In this document: positions 27,404-39,849 of the stretch, piece by piece
How positions within the stretch are numbered: the stretch's first letter is position 1
How the letters are laid out: each line of letters opens with the position of its first letter
Origin: Rhodococcus sp. G-MC3
GTDB taxonomy: Bacteria > Actinomycetota > Actinomycetes > Mycobacteriales > Mycobacteriaceae
DNA length: 64,000 bases
Direction of reading: 5' to 3'
Assembly (NCBI RefSeq): GCF_030063335.1
Contig: NZ_JASISW010000005.1
Location: 186,001-250,000 of the forward strand
Notes under the pieces: model-generated
Told to the model about the DNA's origin: nothing
Databases searched by the model: none
What the model saw: the letters and a program-made list of their open reading frames with translations, nothing else
Position numbers and translations under genes: made by a program

Positions 27404-28429
27404 CTAGCGTTTGGGCTTCCCGCGCGTGGGAGCTTTTCGCTGGGGTTTGCCCGACCGGTCGGGCTGAGCCTTCTTCTTGGCAGCGGCCTTCTTCGAGGCC
27501 GTACGCGTGCTGGAGGGCTCGGCGTTTGCGCCGCGGGAACTTCGAACGGACCGACCCCGAACGATTCCGAGAAACTCCTCGACGTTCTCGGTTGTCTTGT
27601 CGGCGAGCCACGCCAGTGCGATGTGGGATCCGGCAACTCCGTCGATCGGGCGGTACACCAGGTCTTTGCGCGCATTCAGTCGTGCGATCGACTGCGGTAG
27701 AACCGCAATCCCCAAACCTGCCGCTACGTACTCCATCAACTCGCTGCTCGATGTCACCGGCGGCAGAGGCAGCCGCGAGCCGTCGATGATCTCGGTTGCG
27801 AGTGCGGCCCATTCCGGCACGGTGTCCGGTTCCTGCAGCAGATGTTCGTCCGCGAGATCCGCGATGTCGATGCGATCGAACGCTGCGACCGCATGGTCCT
27901 TGGGTACGACGACCACCGGGACCTCCTCGTACAGGCCGATCACGCTCAGCCCAGTCCGATCGACCGGCAGTCGAACGAACCCGACGTCGATGCTCGCCTC
28001 GTGAAGCATGGGGAGTTGCGTGTCGACAGTCGACGGGACGAGTTCGAGCGTGACGCCGGGGAAACGATCGGCCCAGATCCTGGTCCACTTCGTCGGAGTT
28101 ACCCCCTCGGTGTAACCGACTACCAGCGTCTGGAGCTGAGCTATTTTCAGCGCTGTTTCGTCGCGGAGGCGTTCGTCCTCCTGCTCGACGAGGACGCGTG
28201 CGGTCGCGAGAAACTCGGCGCCTTCGGCCGTGAGCTGCGTGGGGGACGCGCCGGGAACGAACAGCGGGTAGCCGAGTTCGGCTTCGAGTTCGATGACCGC
28301 TCCACTGAGCTTCGTGCGAGCTATGTTCAAGGTCTTCGCGGCGCGAGCGAAGTGCAGTTCCTCTGCCACGGCGATGTACCAGCGGAGTGTCCGTACCTCG
28401 AAGTTCACGTCGTCAACAGTAGGCGACAT
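27404..28429 (-). CDS. LysR-family transcription regulator with basic C-terminal tail
   Basis: A 341-residue LysR protein. The N-terminal helix-turn-helix is LRWYIAVAEELHFARAAKTL followed by NIARTKLSGAVIELEAELG; the effector domain runs to about residue 290 (SELMEYVAAGLGIAVLPQSI). The last 35 residues are Lys/Arg/Ala/Pro-rich (KKAAAKKKAQ, GKPQRKAPTRGKPKR), like Lsr2/HU-type tails and rare in LysR proteins. It diverges from a DUF5997 gene 57 bases away. The ATG at 28429 has no strong ribosome site; a GTG at 28408 is an alternative. Target and effector unknown. Confidence 0.85.
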   Translation of the reverse strand: MSPTVDDVNFEVRTLRWYIAVAEELHFARAAKTLNIARTKLSGAVIELEAELGYPLFVPGASPTQLTAEGAEFLATARVLVEQEDERLRDETALKIAQLQTLVVGYTEGVTPTKWTRIWADRFPGVTLELVPSTVDTQLPMLHEASIDVGFVRLPVDRTGLSVIGLYEEVPVVVVPKDHAVAAFDRIDIADLADEHLLQEPDTVPEWAALATEIIDGSRLPLPPVTSSSELMEYVAAGLGIAVLPQSIARLNARKDLVYRPIDGVAGSHIALAWLADKTTENVEEFLGIVRGRSVRSSRGANAEPSSTRTASKKAAAKKKAQPDRSGKPQRKAPTRGKPKR

Positions 28430-28474
28430 GAAGGGAGCGGGCGGACAGTGGCATTCGCCGCTGTGGGAGGCAGA

Positions 28475-28480
28475 TAGGCT
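28475..28480 (+). promoter_or_regulatory. -10 box for leaderless DUF5997 transcript
   Basis: TAGGCT ends six bases before the GTG at 28487 and no Shine-Dalgarno is visible, so transcription should start at or next to the start codon. Confidence 0.5.
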
Positions 28481-28486
28481 GTCGGG

Positions 28487-28897
28487 GTGAGCCCGGAGAA
28501 GAATCAACAGCAAATGAAGCCCCTGACCGCGGCGAACAAGCTAGGTATTTACCTGCCTGCCACGCCCGTGGAGTTCCAGTCAGGCACGATTACGCGGTCC
28601 GAACTCGATGCTCTACGAGCGGATCCGCCCCAGTGGCTGGCCGATCTGCAGCAAAACGGGCCCTTCCCGAAGGACGTCATCGCGCGCAAGCTCGGCGTTT
28701 CCATCGCAGGCCTCACTCGGGCCGAGATGACGGAGGCGTTGACCGGCGAGCAGATCGAGAAGCTGCTGGAAGACAAGCCCGAGTGGCTTGCGAAGGAGCG
28801 CCGCACGCAAGAAGAGGTGCGCGCCGAGGCCGAACGCGTCAAGGCTAAGGACGAAGCGCGCCGCGCGGCTACGAACAGGCCGCAGAAACAGCGTTAG
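28487..28897 (+). CDS. DUF5997 family protein
   Basis: A 136-residue protein with TAANKLGIYLPATPVEFQ near the start, a helical middle (SRSELDALRADPPQWLADLQ-like, VIARKLGVSIAGLTRAEMT) and a charged, coiled C-terminus (EEVRAEAERVKAKDEARR). I recognise the DUF5997 pattern, known only in actinobacteria and often paired with a divergent LysR gene as here. Function unknown. The stretch IARKLGVSIAGLTRAEM resembles a helix-turn-helix, but no DNA-binding role is known to me. Confidence 0.75.
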   Translation: MSPEKNQQQMKPLTAANKLGIYLPATPVEFQSGTITRSELDALRADPPQWLADLQQNGPFPKDVIARKLGVSIAGLTRAEMTEALTGEQIEKLLEDKPEWLAKERRTQEEVRAEAERVKAKDEARRAATNRPQKQR

Positions 28898-28913
28898 TCG
28901 GTCCTCGCGAAAG

Positions 28914-29297
28914 TCACCCTGCGGTGACTCCGTCGACGTAGAGCCACCGACGGTCTTCCTTGACGAAGCGACTGGCTTCGCGAAGGACACCGTTTCCGTC
29001 GGGATGCGTGTAGAACGCGCTGAACTCCACTTTTCCGGTCGTATCCATCAACCCGCCCAACTGCGCTGCGTGAATGTCGAGGCGATACCACCTCTGCGTG
29101 GGATCGAGCTCGACTGTCCCCGGGGCGGTCGAGGGGTACCAAGTTCTGAGTAGGTAGTCGGCGTCTCCGACGCTGAAAGCGCTGAAACGCGACCGCATGA
29201 GGTGCTCGGCGGTGGGCGGCAGGGCATCGCCGCGCAGAAAGGGCTTGCAACAGTTCTCGAACTGTTCCCCCCGCAGACAAGGGCATGCCTTGATCAT
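28914..29297 (-). CDS. YchJ-like (UPF0225) protein with SEC-C-type zinc motif
   Basis: A 127-residue protein beginning CPCLRGEQFENCCKPFLRG, the CxC...CC zinc motif found in YchJ and SEC-C proteins, followed by an NTF2-like domain (AEHLMRSRFSAFSVGDADYLLRTWYP cut here in two parts; VEFSAFYTHPDGNG). Family function is unknown. Its ATG overlaps the stop of the upstream 53-codon gene (ATGA), so the two are co-translated. Convergent with DUF5997. Confidence 0.9.
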   Translation of the reverse strand: MIKACPCLRGEQFENCCKPFLRGDALPPTAEHLMRSRFSAFSVGDADYLLRTWYPSTAPGTVELDPTQRWYRLDIHAAQLGGLMDTTGKVEFSAFYTHPDGNGVLREASRFVKEDRRWLYVDGVTAG

Positions 29298-29455
29298 TCG
29301 ACTACGACCTCGACGTCATAGGTGCCGAGATCGTGCTCGTCGCGATGCCCCTCGTCCTGGATCCAGGTATTGGCCTCGAGAAGCGTGTCGAACACGCCGA
29401 GCGCGGTGACCTCGGACGGGTCCGAAGATTTCATGAGAACTCGATACTTCCGCAT
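29294..29455 (-). CDS. Small conserved-looking protein, 53 aa, unknown
   Basis: Starts MRKYRVLMKSSDPSEV after a strong AGGAGG site at good spacing, and ends by overlapping the ychJ-like start codon. The sequence VFDTLLEANTWIQDEGH predicts a small alpha/beta fold like the SPOR or DUF-type 50-residue proteins. I do not recognise the family. Coupling with the YchJ-like gene suggests a shared role. A longer upstream reading frame lacks a ribosome site. Confidence 0.65.
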   Translation of the reverse strand: MRKYRVLMKSSDPSEVTALGVFDTLLEANTWIQDEGHRDEHDLGTYDVEVVVE

Positions 29456-29608
29456 CCGGTGAACCTCCTGTTGTCGGTACGTGATGGTGCTGTCAGATCC
29501 GGGGTGGCTCGACGAGATGCCACCCAGACGTGCCGATGCATCTGACCATTGAACAACGGAGAACTGTGATTCCCGAATGATTACGAAGATCGTGGGTACT
29601 GGGTAGAG

Positions 29609-30076
29609 ATGGATCCGATTAGAACGATCAACAAAGGCAGCCGAGTAGTCGCACGACAGACCGAGGTACACGCCTCGGCGGACGAATTGTTCGCGGTCGT
29701 CGCAAATCCGCATCGTCACGGTGAGTTGGATGGCTCGGGCACAGTGAAGGACACGGTGAAGGGTCCACAGCGACTGGAGAAGGGCGCCAAATTCTCGCTC
29801 GGTATGAAGCAGTACGGCGTGCCGTACCGAATCACGAGCACGGTGACTGAATTCGTCGACGGCGCAGGCACCAAAGTCATCGAATGGAAGCATCCGATGG
29901 GCCATACGTGGCGTTGGGAATTTCAGGAAAGCCAACCGGGTGTGACGACGGTGACCGAGGCGTTCCAGTACGGCACGGCCAAGGCGCCCAAGTTGCTGGA
30001 GATTCTCAAAATGCCGCAGCAGAACGCGAAAGGCATCGCGTCGACTCTGGAGAAACTCTCCAAAAAGTACTCGTAA
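29609..30076 (+). CDS. SRPBCC-fold protein (polyketide cyclase/START-like)
   Basis: A 155-residue protein with the usual SRPBCC course: TEVHASADELFAVVANPHRH at the first strand-helix, GAKFSLGMKQYGVPYRITST, EWKHPMGHTWRWEFQES and a long C-terminal helix (MPQQNAKGIASTLEKLSKKY). These proteins bind hydrophobic ligands in a helix-grip fold; no ligand is predicted. Stands alone with 150 bases upstream and no strong ribosome site before ATG 29609. Confidence 0.8.
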   Translation: MDPIRTINKGSRVVARQTEVHASADELFAVVANPHRHGELDGSGTVKDTVKGPQRLEKGAKFSLGMKQYGVPYRITSTVTEFVDGAGTKVIEWKHPMGHTWRWEFQESQPGVTTVTEAFQYGTAKAPKLLEILKMPQQNAKGIASTLEKLSKKYS

Positions 30077-30174
30077 CGGATCGAGTTCTTTGTCACATCT
30101 CGCCTGAACCGGGTGCTACTCTCGCCGAACTAAGCAGGCCGAGCTAAGTAATGAGACACGCCTCGGAGGACGAC

Positions 30175-31212
30175 TTGGATACAAAACGAGCCATCGCCAC
30201 TGCAACGGCGGCGCTCTTGTGCGTTCTCACCCCATCTGTGGTGAGTTCGAGCGTGGCGTCGGCGCAGGATTTGCCCGTTTCGTCGGCCGTGTCATCCGAT
30301 GGGTCGCACATCGTATCGATAGCGCCGCTCGACGACCGGCAGGTGAAGCTGGAGATCTACTCGGCCGCGATGGACAAGAACATTCCGGTTCAGGTCATGA
30401 CACCTGCCGACGGGTCGGTAGCACGACCCGTTCTGTATCTGCTCAACGGAGCTGGTGGCGGCGAGGACTCCGCATCGTGGCAATCGCAAACCGACTCGAT
30501 CGAATTCTTCCGTGACAAGAACGCGTTCGTGGTCACGCCGCAGCAGGGCAAGTGGTCGTACTACACGGACTGGGTGAGCGACGATCCGGTGCTGGGCCGC
30601 AACAAGTGGCAAACGTTCCTCGGTGAGGAGCTGCCTCCGTTGATCAATGCGCAGTTCGACACCAATGGAACACAGTCGATCGCCGCACTGTCGATGTCGG
30701 GAACCTCTGTCCTCAATCTTGCGATCGCATACCCGGGTCTGTACAAGGGCGTGGCTGCGTACAGCGGTTGCGCACAGACCTCCGATCCGCTGGCTCAACA
30801 ATTCGTCAAGCTCGTCGTCGAGACCTATGGCGGCGGCAACGTCGAGAACATGTGGGGACCCCTCGACGGGCCGGTCTGGCGTCAAAACGACCCGTTGCTC
30901 AACGCCGAGAGGCTACGCGGGACCGAGATCTACATGAGCACTGGAACCGGTATACCGGGAATCCCCAATGACACGCCGCTGAACCCTCGTTTCGAAGAGG
31001 GTAAGGCACGCCTGTTTCCAGATCAGCTCCTGGTCGGCGGAGGTATCGAGGCCGTGGTGAACTACTGCACCTCGAACATGGCCAAGGAGTTGTATCGCCT
31101 CGGCATTCCGGCACAGGTCGATTTCCGGGGAGTCGGCACCCATTCCTGGGGTTACTGGCAGGACGATCTTCACAATTCCTGGCCCATGCTGGCTCGCTCG
31201 CTGGGGATTTGA
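30175..31212 (+). CDS. Secreted antigen-85-type mycolyltransferase/esterase (first copy)
   Basis: A 345-residue exported alpha/beta hydrolase of the antigen 85 family, which transfers mycolic acids onto trehalose and arabinogalactan. The signal peptide is RAIATATAALLCVLTPSVVS with cleavage after ASAQ or ASA. Family stretches are VLYLLNGAGGGEDSASW, ALSMSGTSVLNLA with the nucleophile serine, and GTHSWGYWQDDLHNSWP with the catalytic histidine. I choose the TTG at 30175 because GGAGG lies at 30164-30168; the ATG at 30151 has no ribosome site. Trehalose made by TreXYZ is the natural acceptor. Confidence 0.9.
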   Translation: MDTKRAIATATAALLCVLTPSVVSSSVASAQDLPVSSAVSSDGSHIVSIAPLDDRQVKLEIYSAAMDKNIPVQVMTPADGSVARPVLYLLNGAGGGEDSASWQSQTDSIEFFRDKNAFVVTPQQGKWSYYTDWVSDDPVLGRNKWQTFLGEELPPLINAQFDTNGTQSIAALSMSGTSVLNLAIAYPGLYKGVAAYSGCAQTSDPLAQQFVKLVVETYGGGNVENMWGPLDGPVWRQNDPLLNAERLRGTEIYMSTGTGIPGIPNDTPLNPRFEEGKARLFPDQLLVGGGIEAVVNYCTSNMAKELYRLGIPAQVDFRGVGTHSWGYWQDDLHNSWPMLARSLGI

Positions 31213-31253
31213 TCGCTCGAGAAAGTCGCTCGCGAATTGTTGTCGCGACGCTC

Positions 31254-31259
31254 TAGTCT
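31254..31259 (+). promoter_or_regulatory. -10 box for leaderless dinB-like gene
   Basis: TAGTCT ends seven bases before ATG 31267; no ribosome site is seen. Confidence 0.45.
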
Positions 31260-31266
31260 TCCGGTC

Positions 31267-31785
31267 ATGGCGATCGTTCCCGACTCGAAGAATTGGACCT
31301 GGGTCCTCCAGCAAACCTGCCCCGACTGCAGTTTCGACGCGGCATCGGTCGACTACGACGAGATTCCATCGTTGCTTCGAGCCGATGTCGAGTCGTGGCG
31401 GGTTATTCTGGCTCGCCCCGACGCGTCCGTGCGGCCGAACGAGTCGACGTGGTCGCCACTCGAATACGCGGCGCACGTCCGCGACGTGCATCGGATATTC
31501 CTGACCAGGCTCGGCCTGGTCCTGTCCGAGGACAACCCGACGTTTGCGAACTGGGATCAGGACGCGACGGCAGTAGTGGAGAAGTACAACTCATCGGACC
31601 CTGCCGTGGTGGCCGAGGAACTGGCAGTGGCAGCGGATGCGGCGGCCGACGCATTTGCCGGCGTTCCGGAGTCGCGGAGGCAGCGAGCGGGGCTGCGCAG
31701 TGACGGGTCCCGATTCACCGTCGACAGCCTTGCGCGGTACTACGCGCACGACCCTGTTCACCATCTGTGGGACGTGCGGCAGTAG
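31267..31785 (+). CDS. DinB-family protein
   Basis: A 172-residue protein of the DinB/mycothiol-dependent enzyme superfamily, a four-helix bundle that binds a metal through three histidines. Likely ligands are in [19 protein letters not shown] and [13 protein letters not shown]. Actinobacterial relatives use mycothiol as thiol donor (MDMPI-like), but the substrate here is unknown. ATG 31267 follows a TAGTCT box by seven bases with no Shine-Dalgarno, so it is probably leaderless. It precedes hisD by 59 bases. Confidence 0.8.
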   Translation: MAIVPDSKNWTWVLQQTCPDCSFDAASVDYDEIPSLLRADVESWRVILARPDASVRPNESTWSPLEYAAHVRDVHRIFLTRLGLVLSEDNPTFANWDQDATAVVEKYNSSDPAVVAEELAVAADAAADAFAGVPESRRQRAGLRSDGSRFTVDSLARYYAHDPVHHLWDVRQ

Positions 31786-31844
31786 CCCGTTTCGTATCCA
31801 ACTATCCTGGTGTGACAGCCCCATGCTTCGTCGAAGGGAAAACT

Positions 31845-34959
<3,115 letters not shown>

Positions 34960-34966
34960 CGTTCGC

Positions 34967-36130
34967 TTGAGGTCACTGCTGTCCATACGCGGACTTCCCG
35001 CGGCGATGGCGATGGGCGCTGCGGCGTTCGGCGGCTGGGGACTTCTGCTTCCTGTCGTGCCGTTGGCTGTCTCCGTCGCCGGCGGATCCGACGCCGTCGC
35101 GGGCGCGAGCACCGCGATCTTCATGGCGACGACGGTGCTGACTCAGTTGTTCGTGCCACGGTTGCTGATTCGGTTCGGTCATCGGCTCGTACTTGCGGCC
35201 GGGTGCTTGTTCCTCGGCCTACCGGCCGTGCTGTTCCTACTCTCTGTCGATGTTGTTGCGGCGCTGTCTATTTCTGCTGTTCGGGGCATCGGTTTCGGGC
35301 TGCTGACAGTCGCGGGCGCAGCCCTGGTGGCCGAATTGGCACCCCCGGAGCAGTTGGGTCGAGCGACGGGAGCGCAGGGCATTGCAGTTGCGCTGGCTCA
35401 GATGGTGACGCTCCCGCTAGGGCTCGTGGTGTTCGCCTCGTCGCCCTCGTCGGTGTTCGTGTTGGGTGCCGTTGTACCGATGCTCGGCCTGATAGCCATC
35501 GCGTTTCTTCCCAGGACGCGGCCGGTGGCTCCGCCCAAGCGCGCCGCCGCCGACACTCGTTCGGCAGCGCGCCGGTTCGTTGTTCCGTGCCTCGCCGTCG
35601 CGGCGGCGTCGGCCTCGTTCGGGGGACTGTCCAGCCTGCTGCCGATCGCGGAGTCCGGCCGTGCATCGATGATCGGTATCGCGTTGTCGGTGATCAGCGG
35701 ATCGATGCTGGTCGGCCGCTACGGAGCCGGCGCCGTCGCGGATCGATTCGGGATCGGTCGCTCCCTCGCTCCAGCCCTCGTTCTGGTGTCCGCCGGAGTA
35801 GTGCTCTTTGCTTTCGCCGTGTCGGGAACCAACGCGGCGTCAGTGTTCTTCGCCGCCGCAATCGCTTTCGGTATCGGGTACGGAGCCACCCAGAACGACA
35901 GCTTGGTCATGACGTTCCACGCTGCAGGGCCGGAGCGATACAGTCACGCCAGCGCGGCATGGAACATCGGTTTCGACGCGGGTACCGGCGCAGGTGCAAT
36001 GGCACTCGGCGTCATTGTCGGGACCGTCGGCTACACCGCGGGTTTCGCAATGGCCGCTGCGGTTGCACTCGTGATGGCGGCGGTGGTCTCGATCACGAGT
36101 CGATTCGGTCCGGATAGACTCGCCTTATGA
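34967..36130 (+). CDS. MFS transporter inside the his operon
   Basis: A 387-residue MFS protein with about 12 TM helices ([20 protein letters not shown] as TM1; [20 protein letters not shown] in the middle; [20 protein letters not shown] near the end). It starts eight bases after hisB at a TTG (34967; ATG 35005 is an alternative) and its stop overlaps the hisH ATG, so it is translated as part of the his operon. M. tuberculosis has hisB directly beside hisH. A substrate linked to histidine or export of an intermediate is possible but not shown. Confidence 0.85.
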   Translation: MRSLLSIRGLPAAMAMGAAAFGGWGLLLPVVPLAVSVAGGSDAVAGASTAIFMATTVLTQLFVPRLLIRFGHRLVLAAGCLFLGLPAVLFLLSVDVVAALSISAVRGIGFGLLTVAGAALVAELAPPEQLGRATGAQGIAVALAQMVTLPLGLVVFASSPSSVFVLGAVVPMLGLIAIAFLPRTRPVAPPKRAAADTRSAARRFVVPCLAVAAASASFGGLSSLLPIAESGRASMIGIALSVISGSMLVGRYGAGAVADRFGIGRSLAPALVLVSAGVVLFAFAVSGTNAASVFFAAAIAFGIGYGATQNDSLVMTFHAAGPERYSHASAAWNIGFDAGTGAGAMALGVIVGTVGYTAGFAMAAAVALVMAAVVSITSRFGPDRLAL

Positions 36131-36756
36131 AGTCTGTGGCACTGCTGGATTACGGCTCGGGCAACCTGCATTCCGCCAAGCGAGCGCTCGACCGCGTCGG
36201 CGCCGACGTCACCGTCACCTCCGATACCAAACTGGCACTTGCTTCCGACGGTCTGGTCGTCCCAGGGGTCGGCGCGTTCGCCGCGTGTATGGAGGGATTT
36301 CGGGCGGTGAAAGGTGAACGAATCATCGGACAGCGTTTGGCAGGCGGACGTCCGGTGTTGGGCATTTGTGTCGGCATGCAGATCATGTTCGACCGAGGCG
36401 TCGAATTCGGCGTCGAGGCGGACGGCTGCGGTGAGTGGCCGGGCACCGTCGAACGCCTACAGGCAGACGTGCTCCCTCACATGGGATGGAACACCGTCCG
36501 CGCGCCGGAGAAAAGCGTGCTTTTCGACGGTATCGATGCCGACACCCGCTTCTACTTCGTACATTCCTACGCGGCACAGAAGTGGGAAATGGACGTCTCC
36601 GACACGCTTCCGCCTCCATTGCTGACCTGGGCCGATCACGGTGGCGACTTCCTCGCCGCCGTCGAGAACGGGCCTCTGTCCGCCACGCAGTTCCACCCGG
36701 AGAAGTCCGGTGACGCGGGAGCCGAGCTGCTGAAGAACTGGGTCGACGCGCTGTGA
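36127..36756 (+). CDS. hisH: Imidazole glycerol phosphate synthase, glutaminase subunit
   Basis: A 209-residue class I glutamine amidotransferase supplying ammonia to HisF. The nucleophile is in [18 protein letters not shown], the catalytic histidine and glutamate in [23 protein letters not shown] overlaps the MFS stop. The partner hisF is three genes downstream. Confidence 0.97.
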   Translation: MKSVALLDYGSGNLHSAKRALDRVGADVTVTSDTKLALASDGLVVPGVGAFAACMEGFRAVKGERIIGQRLAGGRPVLGICVGMQIMFDRGVEFGVEADGCGEWPGTVERLQADVLPHMGWNTVRAPEKSVLFDGIDADTRFYFVHSYAAQKWEMDVSDTLPPPLLTWADHGGDFLAAVENGPLSATQFHPEKSGDAGAELLKNWVDAL

Positions 36757-36760
36757 GCGT

Positions 36761-37003
36761 GTGACGGTGACCGACCGGGAATTCTCGTTCGGTCGTCTCG
36801 CTTTGGCTGCACTCGGAAGCGCGACGTTGGTGTTGGCGCTCACCACGGCGGTCGTCGCCCTCGTCCGGCCGGGGCCAGGCATCGGTCTGCTGATCGTGGC
36901 GGTAGGAGTCGCTCTCGCGATCACCGTGATGGGTATCGTGTCGACTCGCATGACGCGGCGAGGTCTCGGCGAGGGCAGCGACGGCCCGCACGAGCGACCC
37001 TGA
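36761..37003 (+). CDS. Small two-helix membrane protein in the his operon, unknown
   Basis: An 80-residue protein, start GTG 36761 four bases after hisH. It has two TM segments (LALAALGSATLVLALTTAVV and GIGLLIVAVGVALAITVMGI) and a basic, glycine-rich tail (TRMTRRGLGEGSDG). I do not recognise it beyond similar small proteins reported near hisH/hisA in rhodococci. A GTG two codons later is an alternative start. Confidence 0.6.
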   Translation: MTVTDREFSFGRLALAALGSATLVLALTTAVVALVRPGPGIGLLIVAVGVALAITVMGIVSTRMTRRGLGEGSDGPHERP

Positions 37004-37042
37004 CCGATCTCCACGTCCGCGGTGCCAGTAGCATAAGTGCAC

Positions 37043-37777
37043 GTGAGCCTGGTCTTATTGCCTGCTGTAGATGTCGCAGGTGGCGAAGCTGTCCGTCTGG
37101 TTCAAGGAGAGGCAGGAAGCGAAACGAAGTACGGTTCCCCTCGGGACGCGGCCCTCGCCTGGCAGAATGACGGCGCCGAGTGGGTTCACCTTGTCGACCT
37201 CGACGCAGCGTTCGGCCGCGGGTCCAACCGTGAACTCCTCGCGGACGTCGTGGGGGAACTCGATGTGAAGGTCGAACTGTCCGGCGGCGTTCGCGACGAC
37301 GACGCACTCCGCGCGGCTCTCGCAACAGGTTGTGCGCGTGTCAATCTCGGAACCGCTGCCCTGGAAGACCCCGAGTGGTGCTCGCGCGCTATCGGCGAGT
37401 TCGGAGACCGCGTGGCAGTCGGGCTCGATGTGTTGATCGTCGAAGGCCAGCACCGTCTGCGTGGGCGGGGGTGGGTCAGCGACGGCGGAGATCTGTGGGA
37501 CGTTCTCGAACGGCTGGAGCGTGACGGCTGCTCCCGGTACGTCGTCACCGACGTGACCAAGGACGGAACGTTGACCGGGCCGAACCTTGACCTGTTGCGT
37601 CAGATGTGCGGAAAAACGGACAAGCCTGTCATCGCGTCGGGAGGCGTGTCCACCATCGACGATCTGCGAGCAATCGCCGAGCTCGTCGATCTGGGCGTCG
37701 AGGGTTCCATCGTCGGCAAGGCCTTGTACGCGGGGCGATTCACCTTGCCCGATGCGCTCGCGGCAGTGTCCGGATAG
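37043..37777 (+). CDS. priA: PriA: bifunctional HisA/TrpF isomerase
   Basis: A 244-residue (beta/alpha)8 isomerase. Stretches [85 protein letters not shown] and [16 protein letters not shown] closely follow the actinobacterial PriA pattern. PriA converts ProFAR in histidine synthesis and phosphoribosyl-anthranilate in tryptophan synthesis; no separate trpF is found in the trp cluster here. GTG 37043 is preferred because a TAGCAT box lies eight bases before it and the family starts there; GTG 37037 adds two residues. Confidence 0.92.
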   Translation: MSLVLLPAVDVAGGEAVRLVQGEAGSETKYGSPRDAALAWQNDGAEWVHLVDLDAAFGRGSNRELLADVVGELDVKVELSGGVRDDDALRAALATGCARVNLGTAALEDPEWCSRAIGEFGDRVAVGLDVLIVEGQHRLRGRGWVSDGGDLWDVLERLERDGCSRYVVTDVTKDGTLTGPNLDLLRQMCGKTDKPVIASGGVSTIDDLRAIAELVDLGVEGSIVGKALYAGRFTLPDALAAVSG

Positions 37778-37787
37778 TCGCGGAGAT

Positions 37788-38618
37788 ATGACCCTGGCTG
37801 AAGATCCACAACGGTTGGTCGAGATCGCCGCTCGGCTGCTCGATGACACCGGCGACCGATTCGTCGCAGGTGTCGGCGCCCCGAGCGCAGTGCAGAAGGG
37901 CCCCGACGACTTCGCGACGGCGGTGGACCTCGAACTGGAGAAGAGACTCACCGCCGAGTTGTTCGAGCTGACCGGAATTCCGGTGCACGGCGAAGAATTC
38001 GGCGGGCCCGACCTACATGATGGTGCTCTATGGGTGCTGGATCCGATCGACGGCACCTTCAACTATTCGGCCGGATTACCTTCTGCCGGAACACTGTTGG
38101 CGTTGCTGGACGACGGGGTCCCAGTGGCCGGCCTGACGTGGTTGCCGCTGGTGAATCAGCGGTTCACCGCTGCCGTCGGCGGCCCTGTGTATCTCAACGG
38201 TGACGCCGTTCCTGCTCTTACCGATCGGGAGCTTTCCGATTCGATGATCGGCTTCGGCGCGTTCAACATCGAGAGCAAGGGCCGTACCCCCGGTGTGTAC
38301 CGGCTACGGATACTCGAAGAATTGTCACGGGTGTCTTCTCGTCTGCGTATGCACGGTGCAACCGGTATCGACTTGGCTTATACCGCGAGTGGAGTGCTGG
38401 GTGGATGCGTCGTGTTCGGCCATCGTGCGTGGGACAACGCGGCCGGGGCTCTGCTGGTGCAATCGGCGGGCGGTGTCGTCACCGATCTTGCCGGAGAGCC
38501 GTGGACCATCGACTCCGGATCGGTTCTTGCGGCCTCGCCGAGAGCGCACGAGCAATTGCTTTCCGTGATCACCGATCTGGGTGACCCCGCAGACTTTCTG
38601 GAAGGACGAGTTCGATGA
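37788..38618 (+). CDS. impA: Inositol-monophosphatase-family phosphatase (ImpA-like)
   Basis: A 276-residue Mg-dependent phosphatase. Metal motifs are [25 protein letters not shown] and [24 protein letters not shown]. It sits between hisA and hisF as impA does in mycobacteria and corynebacteria. It may dephosphorylate inositol phosphate or histidinol phosphate; the dedicated actinobacterial HisN lies elsewhere in relatives, so I call it ImpA. ATG 37788 follows CGGAG (37781-37785); its stop overlaps hisF (ATGA). Confidence 0.88.
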   Translation: MTLAEDPQRLVEIAARLLDDTGDRFVAGVGAPSAVQKGPDDFATAVDLELEKRLTAELFELTGIPVHGEEFGGPDLHDGALWVLDPIDGTFNYSAGLPSAGTLLALLDDGVPVAGLTWLPLVNQRFTAAVGGPVYLNGDAVPALTDRELSDSMIGFGAFNIESKGRTPGVYRLRILEELSRVSSRLRMHGATGIDLAYTASGVLGGCVVFGHRAWDNAAGALLVQSAGGVVTDLAGEPWTIDSGSVLAASPRAHEQLLSVITDLGDPADFLEGRVR

Positions 38619-39388
38619 CGGTCGCTGTGCGAGTGATTCCGTGTCTCGACGTCGACGCCGGGCGAGTAGTGAAGGGCGTCAACTTCGAAAACCTGCGTGA
38701 TGCGGGCGACCCCGTTGCCCTCGCCGCGTTGTACGACGCTCAGGGCGCAGACGAATTGACGTTCCTCGACGTGACGGCATCGACATCGGATCGGGGAACG
38801 ATGCTCGACGTCGTGAGCCGTACCGCCGAGCAGGTCTTCATTCCGTTGACGGTGGGCGGCGGTGTCAGAACCGTCGAGGACGTCGATCGGCTACTCCGCG
38901 CCGGCGCGGACAAGGTCAGTGTCAACACCGCTGCCATCGCGCGGCCGGAGCTGCTGCGCGAGATGAGTGAGCGGTTCGGTTCGCAGTGCATCGTCCTGTC
39001 CGTGGACGCCAGGACTGTCCCGGACGGTCAAAAGGACACGGTGTCGGGCTGGGAAGTCACCACGCACGGCGGTAAACGTGGCACGGGTATCGACGCAGTC
39101 GAGTGGGCCAGGCGCGGAGCAGAGCTGGGCGTCGGCGAGATTCTGCTGAACTCGATGGATGCCGACGGCACCAAGGCCGGTTTCGATCTGCCGATGATCG
39201 CCGCAGTCCGGGCTGCAGTGCATGTTCCGGTCATCGCGAGCGGCGGGGCGGGTGCCGTCGAGCACTTTCCGCCAGCGGTTGCCGCAGGCGCCGATGCGGT
39301 CCTGGCAGCTAGTGTCTTCCACTTCGGTGATCTGAGTATTGCGCAGGTCAAGGATGCGATGCGCGCTGACGGCATCATCGTGCGCTGA
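38615..39388 (+). CDS. hisF: Imidazole glycerol phosphate synthase, cyclase subunit
   Basis: A 257-residue (beta/alpha)8 cyclase: [20 protein letters not shown] with the catalytic aspartate, [57 protein letters not shown] with the second aspartate. It forms the synthase with HisH. ATG overlaps impA. Confidence 0.98.
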   Translation: MTVAVRVIPCLDVDAGRVVKGVNFENLRDAGDPVALAALYDAQGADELTFLDVTASTSDRGTMLDVVSRTAEQVFIPLTVGGGVRTVEDVDRLLRAGADKVSVNTAAIARPELLREMSERFGSQCIVLSVDARTVPDGQKDTVSGWEVTTHGGKRGTGIDAVEWARRGAELGVGEILLNSMDADGTKAGFDLPMIAAVRAAVHVPVIASGGAGAVEHFPPAVAAGADAVLAASVFHFGDLSIAQVKDAMRADGIIVR

Positions 39389-39399
39389 CGGGGCCCACC

Positions 39400-39440
39400 G
39401 TGTTTCCCGCCAGCAATCCGTATTTCACCGCCAGCAATCT
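39400..39440. repeat. Short imperfect direct repeat between hisF and hisI
   Basis: TGTTTCCCGCCAGCAATCC (39401-39419) and TATTTCACCGCCAGCAATCT (39421-39440) are near copies separated by one base. Could be slippage or a binding site. A GAGGAAGG ribosome site and TATAAC box follow before hisI. Confidence 0.5.
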
Positions 39441-39479
39441 GCGTCGACGGTGTCGGTGCGAGGAAGGTATAACGGACAC

Positions 39480-39818
39480 ATGAGTCTCGATCCGGCGATC
39501 GCTGCCCGCCTCAAGCGCAACGAGGCAGGCCTTTTCAGTGCTGTCGCGCAGGAACGGAGTTCCGGCGACGTCCTCATGGTCGCGTGGATGGACGATGAGG
39601 CCCTGGCGCGAACGTTGGAGACGCGCAAGGGAACCTATTACTCGCGGTCGCGTCAGGCGTACTGGGTGAAAGGTGAAACATCCGGTCACACCCAGTACGT
39701 GCACGAAGTTCGGCTCGACTGTGACGGCGACACCGTCCTGCTCGTCGTCGATCAGGAAGGCGCGGCCTGCCACACCGGGAGCCATACGTGCTTCGACTCC
39801 GACGTACTTCTCGGCTGA
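39480..39818 (+). CDS. hisI: Phosphoribosyl-AMP cyclohydrolase
   Basis: A 112-residue zinc enzyme of histidine synthesis: [38 protein letters not shown] and the zinc cysteines [20 protein letters not shown] and SHTCF. No HisE domain is fused. ATG at 39480 has GAGGAAGG 12 bases upstream; longer upstream frame ignored because homology starts here. Last gene of the his operon, 91 bases after hisF. Confidence 0.96.
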   Translation: MSLDPAIAARLKRNEAGLFSAVAQERSSGDVLMVAWMDDEALARTLETRKGTYYSRSRQAYWVKGETSGHTQYVHEVRLDCDGDTVLLVVDQEGAACHTGSHTCFDSDVLLG

Positions 39819-39835
39819 ACCGATCCTCGATCGGT
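39819..39835. terminator. Small hairpin after hisI
   Basis: ACCGATC and GATCGGT form a perfect 7-bp stem with a three-base loop directly behind the hisI stop, 15 bases from the convergent marR stop. No U-tract; a possible bidirectional terminator. Confidence 0.55.
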
Positions 39836-39849
39836 GTGGGCACCTTGAT

